This document shows, piece after piece, positions 1 to 8,000 of a stretch of 55,137 nt of DNA. The stretch lies in contig JAJDUC010000005.1 in the NCBI GenBank assembly GCA_022826865.1, forward strand, positions 1 to 55,137, given 5' to 3'. Positions within the stretch are counted from its first letter, which is position 1; every line of letters begins with the position of its first letter. The stretch is from Anaerolineae bacterium (GTDB taxonomy: Bacteria; Chloroflexota; Anaerolineae; Aggregatilineales; Phototrophicaceae). The notes under the pieces were generated by a model that saw only the letters and a program-made list of their open reading frames with translations, did not search any database and was not told the DNA's origin. The translations under genes were made by a program, and so were the position numbers.

Positions 1-131
1 AAATTGCGCCGATAAATGACATTTTCCCCTCAAATTATGTAATCCGTAGGGGCGTTTCGCTGAAACGCCCGCAATTTGCAGGCCATTTTCAACGGGCGTC
101 TCACGAGACGCCCCTACACTTTCGCAATTTT
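1..131. repeat. Double-hairpin element, family 2, copy 1 (may extend left of the window)
   Basis: Non-coding element whose ends are AAATTGCG (1-8... left edge) and CGCAATTT (123-130), a short terminal inverted repeat. Inside are two hairpins: 46-70 (base GTAGGGGCG, tip TTT/AAA) and 94-117 (base GGGCG...CGCCCCTAC, tip TCT/AGA). The left flank and the second hairpin recur at 41379-41529. The first loop here is 5 nt (CGCTG); in the other copy the same loop carries a 22-bp insertion. No coding potential is seen. The left boundary is uncertain because the window begins here. Confidence 0.6.
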
Positions 132-242
132 CGTAGCGAACCGCTCATTATGATTTTGATTCGATTGCCCAGCCGCGACATGCCCTGGTCGCCGATTCAG
201 TTGTTTCTAGCCAAGCGCGCCGATGTCTAGTACACTTCCAGC

Positions 243-1049
243 ATGACCAGCCGAGGCGCAAAAGGATCAGCCGTGCCAGAAGAAACAATGAAGACGAACA
301 ATTCTCCCGCCCCGGGCGGCATATCGCGCCTGACACTGAATTATATCGTGGTCGCGGCCGTTTTCTTCGCCATCGGCTTGTTTCTTGGCGCCGCCGCCCT
401 GAACCCGCCGGATGAAGGCGACGTCCGCGTGGATGAGGCGCAACTGCGCGCCGTTGTCGCGAGTGTTCTGGAAGAACTGCTCTTGGCGGCAAACGCCGAG
501 GCGGGCGCCGATCGCTTCGCGCTGGTTGATGACGATCCATACCTGGGCGCCGCCGACGCGCCGGTGGTGATCATCGAATTCAGCGACTTTTTCTGCAGTT
601 ATTGCAAACGCCATTTCGACCTGACTTTCGAGCCAATCTTGGAGAATTACGGTCAGCACATTCGCTATGTTTATCGCGATTTCGCGCGGCTGACACAAGA
701 ATCGACGCCGGCGGCGGCCGCCGCGCAGTGCGCATTCGAGCAAGATATGTTCTGGGAGTTTCGCGCTGCCTTCTTTGAAAACCAAGGCGAGCTCGGCCGC
801 GATTTCTATATCGAAACTGCGGAAGCCTACGAGATTGATGTCGACGCATACATCGAGTGCCTCGACGAAGGGCGCTATATCGACGAGGTTGAGTTTGACG
901 GTCTTGACGGGCAGTTGGCCGGGATTCGCGGTACGCCGGGCTTCTTTATCAATGGGCAGTTTTTGAGTGGCGCGCAGCCCTACAGCATCTTCGAGCGCAT
1001 GATCCAGCGCGAGCTTGACAAGGCGGGCGTCAACTACGCAAGCCCCTAG
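243..1049 (+). CDS. DsbA-family thioredoxin-fold protein, membrane anchored
   Basis: 268 aa from this start. One N-terminal transmembrane segment (about residues 30-53) is followed by a thioredoxin fold with a CSYC redox motif (Cys118, Cys121) and the cis-Pro region GTPGFFINGQ near the C terminus. This matches DsbA/BdbD-type extracytoplasmic thiol oxidoreductases that form or isomerise disulfides in exported proteins. ATG 243 lies 6 nt after a TACACT box (231-236), which suits a leaderless transcript; a second in-frame ATG at 288 would give 253 aa with a weak purine-rich ribosome site. No DsbB/VKOR partner is adjacent. Family assignment is firm, substrate unknown. Confidence 0.88.
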   Translation: MTSRGAKGSAVPEETMKTNNSPAPGGISRLTLNYIVVAAVFFAIGLFLGAAALNPPDEGDVRVDEAQLRAVVASVLEELLLAANAEAGADRFALVDDDPYLGAADAPVVIIEFSDFFCSYCKRHFDLTFEPILENYGQHIRYVYRDFARLTQESTPAAAAAQCAFEQDMFWEFRAAFFENQGELGRDFYIETAEAYEIDVDAYIECLDEGRYIDEVEFDGLDGQLAGIRGTPGFFINGQFLSGAQPYSIFERMIQRELDKAGVNYASP

Positions 1050-1070
1050 CGTCGGCTTGGCGCGAGCAGG

Positions 1071-1100
1071 AAAAAAGACCCGCCGCGAGGCGGGCTTTTG
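1071..1100 (+). terminator. Rho-independent terminator after the DsbA-like gene
   Basis: A perfect 6-bp G+C stem CCCGCC (1079-1084) / GGCGGG (1089-1094) with a GCGA tetraloop is preceded by an A-run and followed by CTTTT (1095-1099). It lies 22 bp after the DsbA-like stop codon and separates that gene from the next one on the same strand. Confidence 0.8.
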
Positions 1101-1159
1101 CTGTACTGCGCCAGCCAACCGCCTCGGCGACGCTACGAATAACTGTCGGTAATCCGGCC

Positions 1160-2464
1160 ATGAGCAAACGCAGAAAAACCTCGCCTCGGCATCGTAATCA
1201 AACGCGCCCGGCAGCCAAGGGACAAAAGATCGATCTTGAGATCAGCGATATGGCCCAGGGCGGCAAGGGCTTGGGCCGCTTCAAAGGCAAAGCGGTTTTT
1301 GTTCCTTATACCTTGCCCGGCGAATCTATCAGCGCCGAGATCACAGGCAGCAAAGGCTCGGCGCTGTTTGGGCGCGGACTGCGCCTGAAGGCGGCGGCGG
1401 CGGATCGCGTCGCGCCAAGCTGTCCACATTTTGGACCAGGGCAATGCTGGGGCTGCCAATGGCAGCACATCGACTATCCGGCGCAGTTGCTGTTGAAACA
1501 GGATGTTATGGCTGATCAACTTTCGCGGGTCGGGGCCTTGCCCGACGAATTAATCGACGTCGCCCTGCGGCCGGTGCAGCCGGCGGCGCGTCAATGGGCT
1601 TACAATCACAGCCTCAGCTTACTGCGCGACTCCCAGGGTGCCTGGGGCCTGCGGCGAGACGACCCAGGCATTGAAGCGATCAGCGAGTGTCACTTGGCCC
1701 ACCCCGAGCTGTACGAACTGCTGAATGAGCTGGACCTGAATTACGAGCGCGCGCGGAGGCTGACCCTGCGACGCGATTCGGACGGGCGCCTGATGCTGAT
1801 ATTCGACATTGATGCCGAAGAAGAGCCGGAACTGCATACCGACCTGGCGGTGAGCGTCAATCTCGTCCTGCCGGACCGCGAGCCTATCAGCCTCATCGGC
1901 GACGCCCACAGCGTCTTCACCATCGCCGGCAAGTCTTTCCGCGTCACCGCCGGCTCCAGCATCCGGAGCAATGTAAGCGGCATAGAGCAGCTGGCGGCCG
2001 CTGCAACGCAGGCGGCGCAGTTGACCGAAGGCGACCGCGCCCTTGACCTGTATGCCGGCGTCGGGGTTTTCAGCGCCTTTCTGGCGCAGGAGGCGGCGCT
2101 GGTCACGCTCGTCGAAAGCTACCCGCCCGCGGTCACAGATGCCGATGCGAATCTCAAGGGCTTTGAAAATGTGGACATCGTGGAAGGCCAGGTCGAAGCG
2201 GTGCTGCGCGATATGGTCGCCGCCGGCGCGCAGTACGATGTCGCGCTCGTGGATCCGCCCAGCGCCGGGTTAGGCAAAGCTGTGATCAGCGCGATTTCCG
2301 CGCTGCGGGTCAGGCGAGTTGTTTATGTGAGCGGAGATCCGGCCTCGCTGGCGCGGGACTGCCGCCTACTCATTCGAGCCGGATACAAACTTCGCGAGAT
2401 TCAACCCATAGACCTTGCGCCGCAGACCTACTACATGACGGCGGTGGCAAGTTTTGAGCGTTAG
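1160..2464 (+). CDS. RlmD/RumA-family (TRAM) RNA m5U methyltransferase homologue lacking the catalytic Cys and Glu
   Basis: 434 aa. An N-terminal TRAM domain (about 22-75), a Fe-S cysteine set (Cys88, Cys96, Cys99 and Cys177), and a Rossmann SAM domain with motif I ALDLYAGVGVF (about 294-304) give the RumA/RlmD/TrmA architecture. In active family members the nucleophile lies in a VSCNP motif and a general-base Glu lies near the C terminus. Here the motif reads VSGDP (Gly392 in place of Cys) and the Glu position reads YYMTAV (Thr427). The FFQVN motif reads SIRSN (267-271). SAM binding and the Fe-S site look intact, so it may be a non-catalytic RNA-binding paralogue or use different chemistry. 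Confidence 0.85.
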   Translation: MSKRRKTSPRHRNQTRPAAKGQKIDLEISDMAQGGKGLGRFKGKAVFVPYTLPGESISAEITGSKGSALFGRGLRLKAAAADRVAPSCPHFGPGQCWGCQWQHIDYPAQLLLKQDVMADQLSRVGALPDELIDVALRPVQPAARQWAYNHSLSLLRDSQGAWGLRRDDPGIEAISECHLAHPELYELLNELDLNYERARRLTLRRDSDGRLMLIFDIDAEEEPELHTDLAVSVNLVLPDREPISLIGDAHSVFTIAGKSFRVTAGSSIRSNVSGIEQLAAAATQAAQLTEGDRALDLYAGVGVFSAFLAQEAALVTLVESYPPAVTDADANLKGFENVDIVEGQVEAVLRDMVAAGAQYDVALVDPPSAGLGKAVISAISALRVRRVVYVSGDPASLARDCRLLIRAGYKLREIQPIDLAPQTYYMTAVASFER

Positions 2465-3582
2465 CCGACAAGCGCCCGAATCGCTCTCAGCAATTGCTCA
2501 ATATCATCCGATGTATTGTAAGCTTGCACGGAGACCCGGATTCCGCAGCGACCGCCGAAGCTGACGACCGGCGCCTCAATGCGGTACTCGTCAAGAAGCC
2601 GGCGTTGCACATCGGCTGTGTCGCAATCCGGCAGTGGAATCGTAACCATTTGCGCAAACTGATCAACCGACAATGGCGGCAGACCGTAGTGGCTGCAAAG
2701 GCGCGTCTGCGCGGATGCCGCCAATTCATGGCCGGCGGCGCGGACGTCGTCCCAGTTGTTGTCGCGCTGGTAGTCAATCGCCGTCGGTACGGTCAAATAA
2801 CTCGCGACATCGCGTGTGCCCTGCCAATCATGTCGTTGCGCAAAGTCGCCGCCCGGAAGACAGCCATGCGAAATCACAAGCGGATCAATCAGGTCATGAT
2901 GCTCAGGGCGCGCATGCAAGAACGCCGCGCCCTTGGGCGCGCAGAGCCACTTGTGGAAGTTGCCGCAATAGACATCGGCGCCGATCGCCCTTAGGTCGAG
3001 CGGCAACTGACCCGGCGCGTGCGCGCCATCAATGATTGTCATAAGGCCCATTTCTCGCGCCCGTTGGCAAATCCTCTTGATGGGAAAAACCAGCGAGGTG
3101 GGAGAGGTGATATGACTTATGACAAGGGCGCGCGTATTCGATGAGACATCCGCAAAAAGGGCATCGACGAAGGCTTCATCGGAGCTGTAGGGCAGGCGAA
3201 CCTGATGGCGGACGATGGCGGCGCCTGTTTTGGCGGCGCTGAATTCGAGCAAGCGGTTGACGGCGCCGTATTCATGGTCGGTCGTCAAGATTTCGTCGCC
3301 CGGCGCCAGAGGCAAGGCGCGCACCGCGCGGCTGAGACCGTCGGTGGCATTGCTGACAAATACAATGTCGGAGGGAGAGGCCTGGAGGTATTCGGCTATG
3401 CGAGACCGGGCTTCGGCCAGGTACTGCGGCCAGCGCCGCAGCAGAAAGTCCACGGGCTGACGCTCCAGCTCCAATTGCCAGGCTTGGAAACGCTCGAACA
3501 CGGCTTTGGGACAAGCGCCAAAAGCGCCGTGATTCAGGAAGATGATATCGTCTCGGAGCAGGAAATCGGCTTTGCCCGGCAC
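2461..3582 (-). CDS. Class V aminotransferase (isopenicillin-N epimerase / cysteine desulfurase-like)
   Basis: About 373 aa, a PLP fold type I enzyme. The PLP lysine is in GNFHKWLCAPKG, and the Asp that contacts the pyridine nitrogen is in TIIDGAHAPG. The overall pattern FLNHGAFGACP at the N terminus is that of the isopenicillin-N epimerase-like branch rather than IscS/SufS, so the substrate is unknown. I place the start at GTG 3582: an AGGAG site (complement of 3593-3597) overlaps the prmC stop 10 nt upstream, and this start leaves 13 bp between the genes. Third gene of the prfA-prmC transcription unit. It converges with, and its stop overlaps, the methyltransferase gene at 2464. Confidence 0.82.
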   Translation of the reverse strand: MPGKADFLLRDDIIFLNHGAFGACPKAVFERFQAWQLELERQPVDFLLRRWPQYLAEARSRIAEYLQASPSDIVFVSNATDGLSRAVRALPLAPGDEILTTDHEYGAVNRLLEFSAAKTGAAIVRHQVRLPYSSDEAFVDALFADVSSNTRALVISHITSPTSLVFPIKRICQRAREMGLMTIIDGAHAPGQLPLDLRAIGADVYCGNFHKWLCAPKGAAFLHARPEHHDLIDPLVISHGCLPGGDFAQRHDWQGTRDVASYLTVPTAIDYQRDNNWDDVRAAGHELAASAQTRLCSHYGLPPLSVDQFAQMVTIPLPDCDTADVQRRLLDEYRIEAPVVSFGGRCGIRVSVQAYNTSDDIEQLLRAIRALVG

Positions 3583-3595
3583 AGGTCGGCAACTC

Positions 3596-4465
3596 CTAGA
3601 TTTGAAAATGCACGATCCGATCCAGGCCGGCATAATCCCGAATGATGCGGCTGGAAAGCCCGAGACCGTTCTGAATCAACTGCGAGACTGCGATGCCTTG
3701 ATCGGCGCCGATTTCGAGGAAGACGTTTGCGCTGGGGCGGCAAAAATAAGGAATCTGCGTCAGCAATTCGCGGATATAGGTCAATCCGTCTTCGCCGCCG
3801 TCCAGCGCCACTTTTGGTTCGTGCCGGCTCACCGCCAGGCGGTTGAGTTCGTCTGAGGCGATGTAGGGCAGATTTGCCATCAACAGGTCGACCTGAATAC
3901 CGGTATCAATCAGTGGCTGCGCAAGGTTGCCCGGCAGGAATTTCAGGCCGACGCGATACCGCCGCGCATTGAGCCGGGCGATGGCAAGCGCATCGGCGCT
4001 GATATCAGTCGCGTAGACCTTACTGCGCGGGCGCTGCCGAGCGAAGGCGACGGCAAGGGCGCCGCTGCCCGTGCCGATGTCAGCGACGGCAATCCGGTGG
4101 TCCGGGGCGGCCCGGCGCAGCGCCTCTTCCAAGAGCAGTTCCGTCTCCGGGCGCGGGACCAAGACAGCGGGACAAGTAATCAGATCGAGATCGTAGAAGG
4201 CCTTCCTGCCGATGATATAAGCGACTGGTTCGCCGGCGGCGCGGCGCGCGAGCGCGTCCTGAAAGGCGCGGCGCTGCGCCGGGCTGAGCGGGTGATCGCC
4301 ATGCGCGTAAAGAAAGGCGGGCTCGACATTCAAAACATGCGCAAGCAGGACACGGGAATCTAGGTCCGGGCTGTTGGAGTGCGCCAATGTTGCGCGCGCC
4401 TGGCGAAAGGCGGCGTCGATGCTCGCCCAAGATTCAGCGCATGTCACTGCTCCATTCGCCATCAA
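3596..4465 (-). CDS. prmC: Peptide chain release factor N5-glutamine methyltransferase PrmC (HemK)
   Basis: 289 aa. It methylates the Gln of the GGQ motif of release factors. An N-terminal helical domain is followed by a SAM-binding domain with motif I DIGTGSGA (about 129-136), acidic DIS, and the catalytic-loop motif NLPY (198-201) where most homologues have NPPY. The start overlaps the prfA stop by 4 bp (ATGA), so the enzyme is translationally coupled to its own substrate gene. This pairing is a conserved arrangement and supports the call. Confidence 0.95.
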   Translation of the reverse strand: MMANGAVTCAESWASIDAAFRQARATLAHSNSPDLDSRVLLAHVLNVEPAFLYAHGDHPLSPAQRRAFQDALARRAAGEPVAYIIGRKAFYDLDLITCPAVLVPRPETELLLEEALRRAAPDHRIAVADIGTGSGALAVAFARQRPRSKVYATDISADALAIARLNARRYRVGLKFLPGNLAQPLIDTGIQVDLLMANLPYIASDELNRLAVSRHEPKVALDGGEDGLTYIRELLTQIPYFCRPSANVFLEIGADQGIAVSQLIQNGLGLSSRIIRDYAGLDRIVHFQI

Positions 4466-5535
4466 GCGAGGCCGCCGACCGCCAACTGCTCGGCTTGCTC
4501 TTGGGTCGCCAATTGGTCGATGAATACATCGAGCTCGCCATCCATCACGCTGGGCAGATTGTAGCTGCTGTAACCAATGCGGTGGTCGGTGACGCGTCCC
4601 TGCGGATAGTTGTAGGTGCGGATCTTTTCGCTGCGATCGCCGCTGCCTACCTGGCCGCGGCGCTCGGCTTCGCGCTCCGAGCGCTGCCGTTCGACTTCGG
4701 CTTCATAGAGGCGCGCGATCAAGACTTGTTTGGCGCGCAATTTGTTCTGCAATTGGCTGCGCTCGTCTTGCATTTCCACCACGACGCCCGTCGGCTTGTG
4801 GATGAGACGAACCGCCGAATCGGTGGTATTGACAGATTGGCCGCCCGCGCCGCGCGCGCGAAATACCTGCGTCTCCACATCGTTCATGTCGAGCTTCACA
4901 TCGACATCATCCATTTCCGCGAGGACTGCGACTGTGGCGGTGCTGGTGTGGATGCGCCCCTGGCTTTCGGTAGTTGGCACGCGCTGTACGCGATGCACGC
5001 CGCTTTCATATTTCAGTCGGCTGAAGGCGCCATCGCCTTTGATTTCGAAGGTGACGTTTTTGAAGATGCCGTTGCCTTGCTCGTTCACGTCAAGCATTTC
5101 GACTTTCCATCTGTTGGATTCGGCATAACGCATATAGAGGCGCACCAGGTCGCCGGCGAAGATGCCGGCTTCATCGCCGCCGGCGCCGGCCCGGATTTCA
5201 ACGATCACATTCTTGCTATCGCGCGGATCTTTCGGCAGCAGCATGAGCCGCAGCTTTTCCAGCAGCTCAGCCGCGCCGGCCTCTAACTCAGCGATTTCTT
5301 CGCCGGCCAATTCGCGCATGTCGGCATCCTCGGCGGCCTGCAAGAGTTCGCGCGCGCCCTCCAGTTCCTCCGCCAACTTCCGATATTGGCGAAAGGCGTC
5401 GACGATGCCCTGCAAGCTCGCGCGTTCTTTGGCCAGTTCCGCCACCTTTTCATAATCGGCGGCCACGGCCGGATCGCCCATGGCGGCTTCCAATTCGATA
5501 TGGCGATTTTCGACTTCGGCAAGTTTTTCCAGCAT
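4462..5535 (-). CDS. prfA: Peptide chain release factor 1
   Basis: 357 aa, the standard length. It recognises UAA/UAG and triggers peptidyl-tRNA hydrolysis on the ribosome. The tripeptide anticodon PxT motif is PTT (187-189) within the context HRVQRVPTTESQGR, and the GGQ catalytic motif is at 231-233 in RGAGGQSVNTTDSAVR. First gene of a minus-strand unit with prmC (4-bp overlap) and a class V aminotransferase. PxT rather than SPF identifies RF1, not RF2. Confidence 0.97.
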   Translation of the reverse strand: MLEKLAEVENRHIELEAAMGDPAVAADYEKVAELAKERASLQGIVDAFRQYRKLAEELEGARELLQAAEDADMRELAGEEIAELEAGAAELLEKLRLMLLPKDPRDSKNVIVEIRAGAGGDEAGIFAGDLVRLYMRYAESNRWKVEMLDVNEQGNGIFKNVTFEIKGDGAFSRLKYESGVHRVQRVPTTESQGRIHTSTATVAVLAEMDDVDVKLDMNDVETQVFRARGAGGQSVNTTDSAVRLIHKPTGVVVEMQDERSQLQNKLRAKQVLIARLYEAEVERQRSEREAERRGQVGSGDRSEKIRTYNYPQGRVTDHRIGYSSYNLPSVMDGELDVFIDQLATQEQAEQLAVGGLA

Positions 5536-5637
5536 CGGCTTAACTCAATCGTCCATTTGCTGATTCGGGTGAGCAATCGGGGCGCGGGCGCCTGTTGACG
5601 CGCCGCGTGTCAAAAGCTGTGCAAGAGGGACGCGGCT

Positions 5638-5646
5638 TGTTAGAAT
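5638..5646 (+). promoter_or_regulatory. Candidate extended -10 promoter
   Basis: TGTTAGAAT fits the extended -10 pattern TGnTAnnnT seen elsewhere in this window (exact TGCTAGAAT at 20570, 26442 and 34144). It would give a leader of about 140 nt to the hydrolase gene at 5796. The corresponding -35 region (TGTGCA) is a poor match. A second TATACT box lies at 5700-5705. Confidence 0.4.
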
Positions 5647-5795
5647 TTGTCAAGTCGCCGCGGACTGCGGCCAAGCGCGGAAGCGAACATAGATGACATT
5701 ATACTGGTACAGAAAGAACTGCGCAGTGGTGAATCGAAACGGAAGCCGGGCAGCGCTGCCGCACCCGGATTCAACCGACTGCCCGAGGACAAGCG

Positions 5796-6692
5796 ATGAC
5801 CGTGTTGCGCACGCCGGAAGACCGGTTTCATAACCTGCCCGAATACGACTTTGCCGCGAATTTTCTTCAAGTTGGCGATACACGCATGCATTATATCGAC
5901 GAGGGCCGGGGAGATGAGACCTTGCTGTGCTTGCATGGCGAGCCGACCTGGTCTTATCTTTATCGGAAGATGATCCCGCCCTTGGCCGCCAGATTTCGCG
6001 TGCTGGCGCCGGATATGGTGGGTTTCGGAAAATCAGACAAGTATGCCGCTCTCGAAGATTACAGCTTTCAGATGCATTACGACAAGTTGCTCGGATTGAT
6101 CGAAGCGCTCGATTTGCGGAACATCACGCTAATCGGCCAGGATTGGGGCGGCTCGCTTGGATTAACAATCGCGGCAAATCACAGCGCGCGATTCGCGCGT
6201 TTGGTCGTCCTCAATACCTTTCTGCCCACGGGCGAAGAAAAGATGAGCAGCGCTTTTATGCAGTGGCGCGCCTTTAGCCAGAAGGTGGGCCAGCGCATGC
6301 AGGTGGGGCGGCTGGTTGCGCAGACCATCACCGGCTGCGAATTGCCGGCCGAAATCATCGCCGCCTATGATGCGCCCTTCCCCGACGAAAGCTACAAAGC
6401 GGGCGCGGCGGTTTTCCCGTCCCTGGTACCTATCAGGCCAGAGATGCCGGGCGCGGCGGAGATGAAAGTGGCGCGCGCGAAACTGGCGCATTGGCGCAAG
6501 CCGGCGCAGATCATGTTCAGCGATTCCGACCCGATACTGGGCGGCGCAGCCGGCTTCTTCCGGCGCCTGTTCCCAACTGCCGGCGATCAGCCGGAGATTA
6601 CGATCCGAGGCGCCGGGCACTTCTTGCAGGAAGAAAAAGGCGCCGAAATCGCGGCGGAAGTCCTGGCCTTCCTGGAACGCACAGGCGCATGA
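5796..6692 (+). CDS. Haloalkane dehalogenase-like alpha/beta hydrolase
   Basis: 298 aa. The alpha/beta-hydrolase fold carries the oxyanion motif HGEPTWSY (47-54), nucleophile elbow GQDWGG with Asp116 as nucleophile and Trp117 next to it, acid FSDSDP (Asp245 or Asp243) and His275 in GAGHFLQE. An Asp nucleophile flanked by Trp, plus Trp157 in the cap, matches haloalkane dehalogenases of subfamily I, which displace halide from alkyl halides. A start at ATG 5796 has GAGGA about 7 nt upstream. The neighbour deoC starts 7 bp after the stop. Activity on halides is not proven by motif alone; epoxide hydrolases share the Asp. Confidence 0.8.
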   Translation: MTVLRTPEDRFHNLPEYDFAANFLQVGDTRMHYIDEGRGDETLLCLHGEPTWSYLYRKMIPPLAARFRVLAPDMVGFGKSDKYAALEDYSFQMHYDKLLGLIEALDLRNITLIGQDWGGSLGLTIAANHSARFARLVVLNTFLPTGEEKMSSAFMQWRAFSQKVGQRMQVGRLVAQTITGCELPAEIIAAYDAPFPDESYKAGAAVFPSLVPIRPEMPGAAEMKVARAKLAHWRKPAQIMFSDSDPILGGAAGFFRRLFPTAGDQPEITIRGAGHFLQEEKGAEIAAEVLAFLERTGA

Positions 6693-6698
6693 CAGCGC

Positions 6699-7712
6699 AT
6701 GATGGACGGAACCCCGGGCGCCCAAATCTCTATGAGCGAGAGTGAAACTGACGTGTCCGCCAATCACAAGCGCAATGCAGGCATCCCGCTGGACATGGGC
6801 TGGGTGCGGGCCACGCGGGTCAACCTGAGCGCGACGCAGCGCCGCGCCCAAACCTTGACTTCACGGCGCAGCGTCAAGAGCAAATGGCAAGCTGCCTGGC
6901 TTCTGCGGGCGATCACGATGATCGACCTGACCACCTTGGCCGGCGATGATACGCCGGGCAAGGTGACGCGCATGTGCGCCAAGGCGCGCCAGCCGCTGCG
7001 CCAAGATCTGGTCGATGCGCTGGAAGCCAGCCAGCTTAAGCTGCGGGTTGGCGCAGCCTGTGTCTATCACCAACGTGTCAAGGATGCGCTGGCGGCGCTG
7101 CGCGGTAGCGAGATTCCGGTGGCTGCGGTTTCAACCGGCTTCCCAGCCGGGCTCAGTCCATTTCCACAGCGCATTGAAGAGATCTGCCAATCGGTGGAAG
7201 CTGGCGCGGCCGAGATCGACATTGTTATTTCGCGCGAGCATGTTTTGCGCGGCAACTGGCGGGCGCTTTACGACGAAGTCCGCGAGATGCGCCAGGCCTG
7301 TGGCGATGCCCATATCAAAACTATCCTCGCCACGGGCGAATTAGGGCCGCTCTGGCATGTCGCCCAGGCGAGCAAGGTCTGTATGATGGCGGGCGCCGAC
7401 TTCATCAAGACGAGCACGGGAAAAGAAAGCGTGAACGCCACTCTGGAAGTCGGCTTGACAATGACGCGCGAGATACGCGCCTACCGGGAGCTGACCGGCT
7501 ACCGGGTGGGCTTCAAGCCGGCGGGCGGCATACGCAGCGCCAAAGACGCGCTCAACTGGCTCATCCTCATCAAAGAAGAACTCGGCGACGAATGGCTGAA
7601 CAACCGCCTTTTCCGTTTCGGCGCATCGGGATTGTTGACCGATATTGAGCGACAGCTTTCGCACCATGTCAGCGGCCGCTACGCCGCGGGCCACCACATG
7701 CCCATGGCCTAG
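6699..7712 (+). CDS. deoC: Deoxyribose-phosphate aldolase, long form
   Basis: Up to 337 aa. It cleaves 2-deoxyribose 5-phosphate to glyceraldehyde 3-phosphate and acetaldehyde in deoxynucleoside catabolism. The Schiff-base lysine is in GADFIKTSTGKE, and the second lysine that tunes it is in GFKPAGGIRS. The roughly 100-residue N-terminal extension (MGWVRATRVN, WQAAWLLRAITMIDLTTLAGDD) is typical of the long animal-like/Chloroflexi branch and not of E. coli DeoC. A later ATG at 6732 is an equally good start. Probably co-transcribed with the hydrolase gene 7 bp upstream. No other nucleoside catabolic genes are nearby. Confidence 0.92.
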   Translation: MMDGTPGAQISMSESETDVSANHKRNAGIPLDMGWVRATRVNLSATQRRAQTLTSRRSVKSKWQAAWLLRAITMIDLTTLAGDDTPGKVTRMCAKARQPLRQDLVDALEASQLKLRVGAACVYHQRVKDALAALRGSEIPVAAVSTGFPAGLSPFPQRIEEICQSVEAGAAEIDIVISREHVLRGNWRALYDEVREMRQACGDAHIKTILATGELGPLWHVAQASKVCMMAGADFIKTSTGKESVNATLEVGLTMTREIRAYRELTGYRVGFKPAGGIRSAKDALNWLILIKEELGDEWLNNRLFRFGASGLLTDIERQLSHHVSGRYAAGHHMPMA

Positions 7713-7865
7713 TATTGAGGGCGCATCCCAAGCAGCCCGGGGGCGCCAAGTCAATAGCGCGATTTCGAGCGCGAGGGCAGCTGAACAAGTCGCGAAACCA
7801 TGCTGATCATTTGTCCGCTATGGAAAATATAATTAACAAGAATTATTACGACCGTATGTAAAAAC

Positions 7866-7893
7866 TTGCAAATTGCTTTACACACGCTAAACT
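7866..7893 (+). promoter_or_regulatory. Candidate promoter in the AT-rich 288-bp gap before the Met/Asp-repeat gene
   Basis: TTGCAA (7866-7871), a 16-nt spacer and TAAACT (7888-7893) form a moderate sigma70-type promoter. GCTTTA/TAAAGC half-sites surround the -10. A perfect TATAAT also lies at 7828-7833 but has no -35 partner. The rest of 7713-8000 holds no gene that I can see. Its low G+C compared with the flanks suggests a regulatory region with a leader of about 100 nt. Confidence 0.35.
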
Positions 7894-8000
7894 TAAAGCG
7901 TAGCTAAGGACGGCGAAAGGAGAAATCCGCGTCACCATATAACCTTCGCAGCATCATTTTCGCATACTAAAGTTGATATCGCTCTTGGAGGGTATTCACC

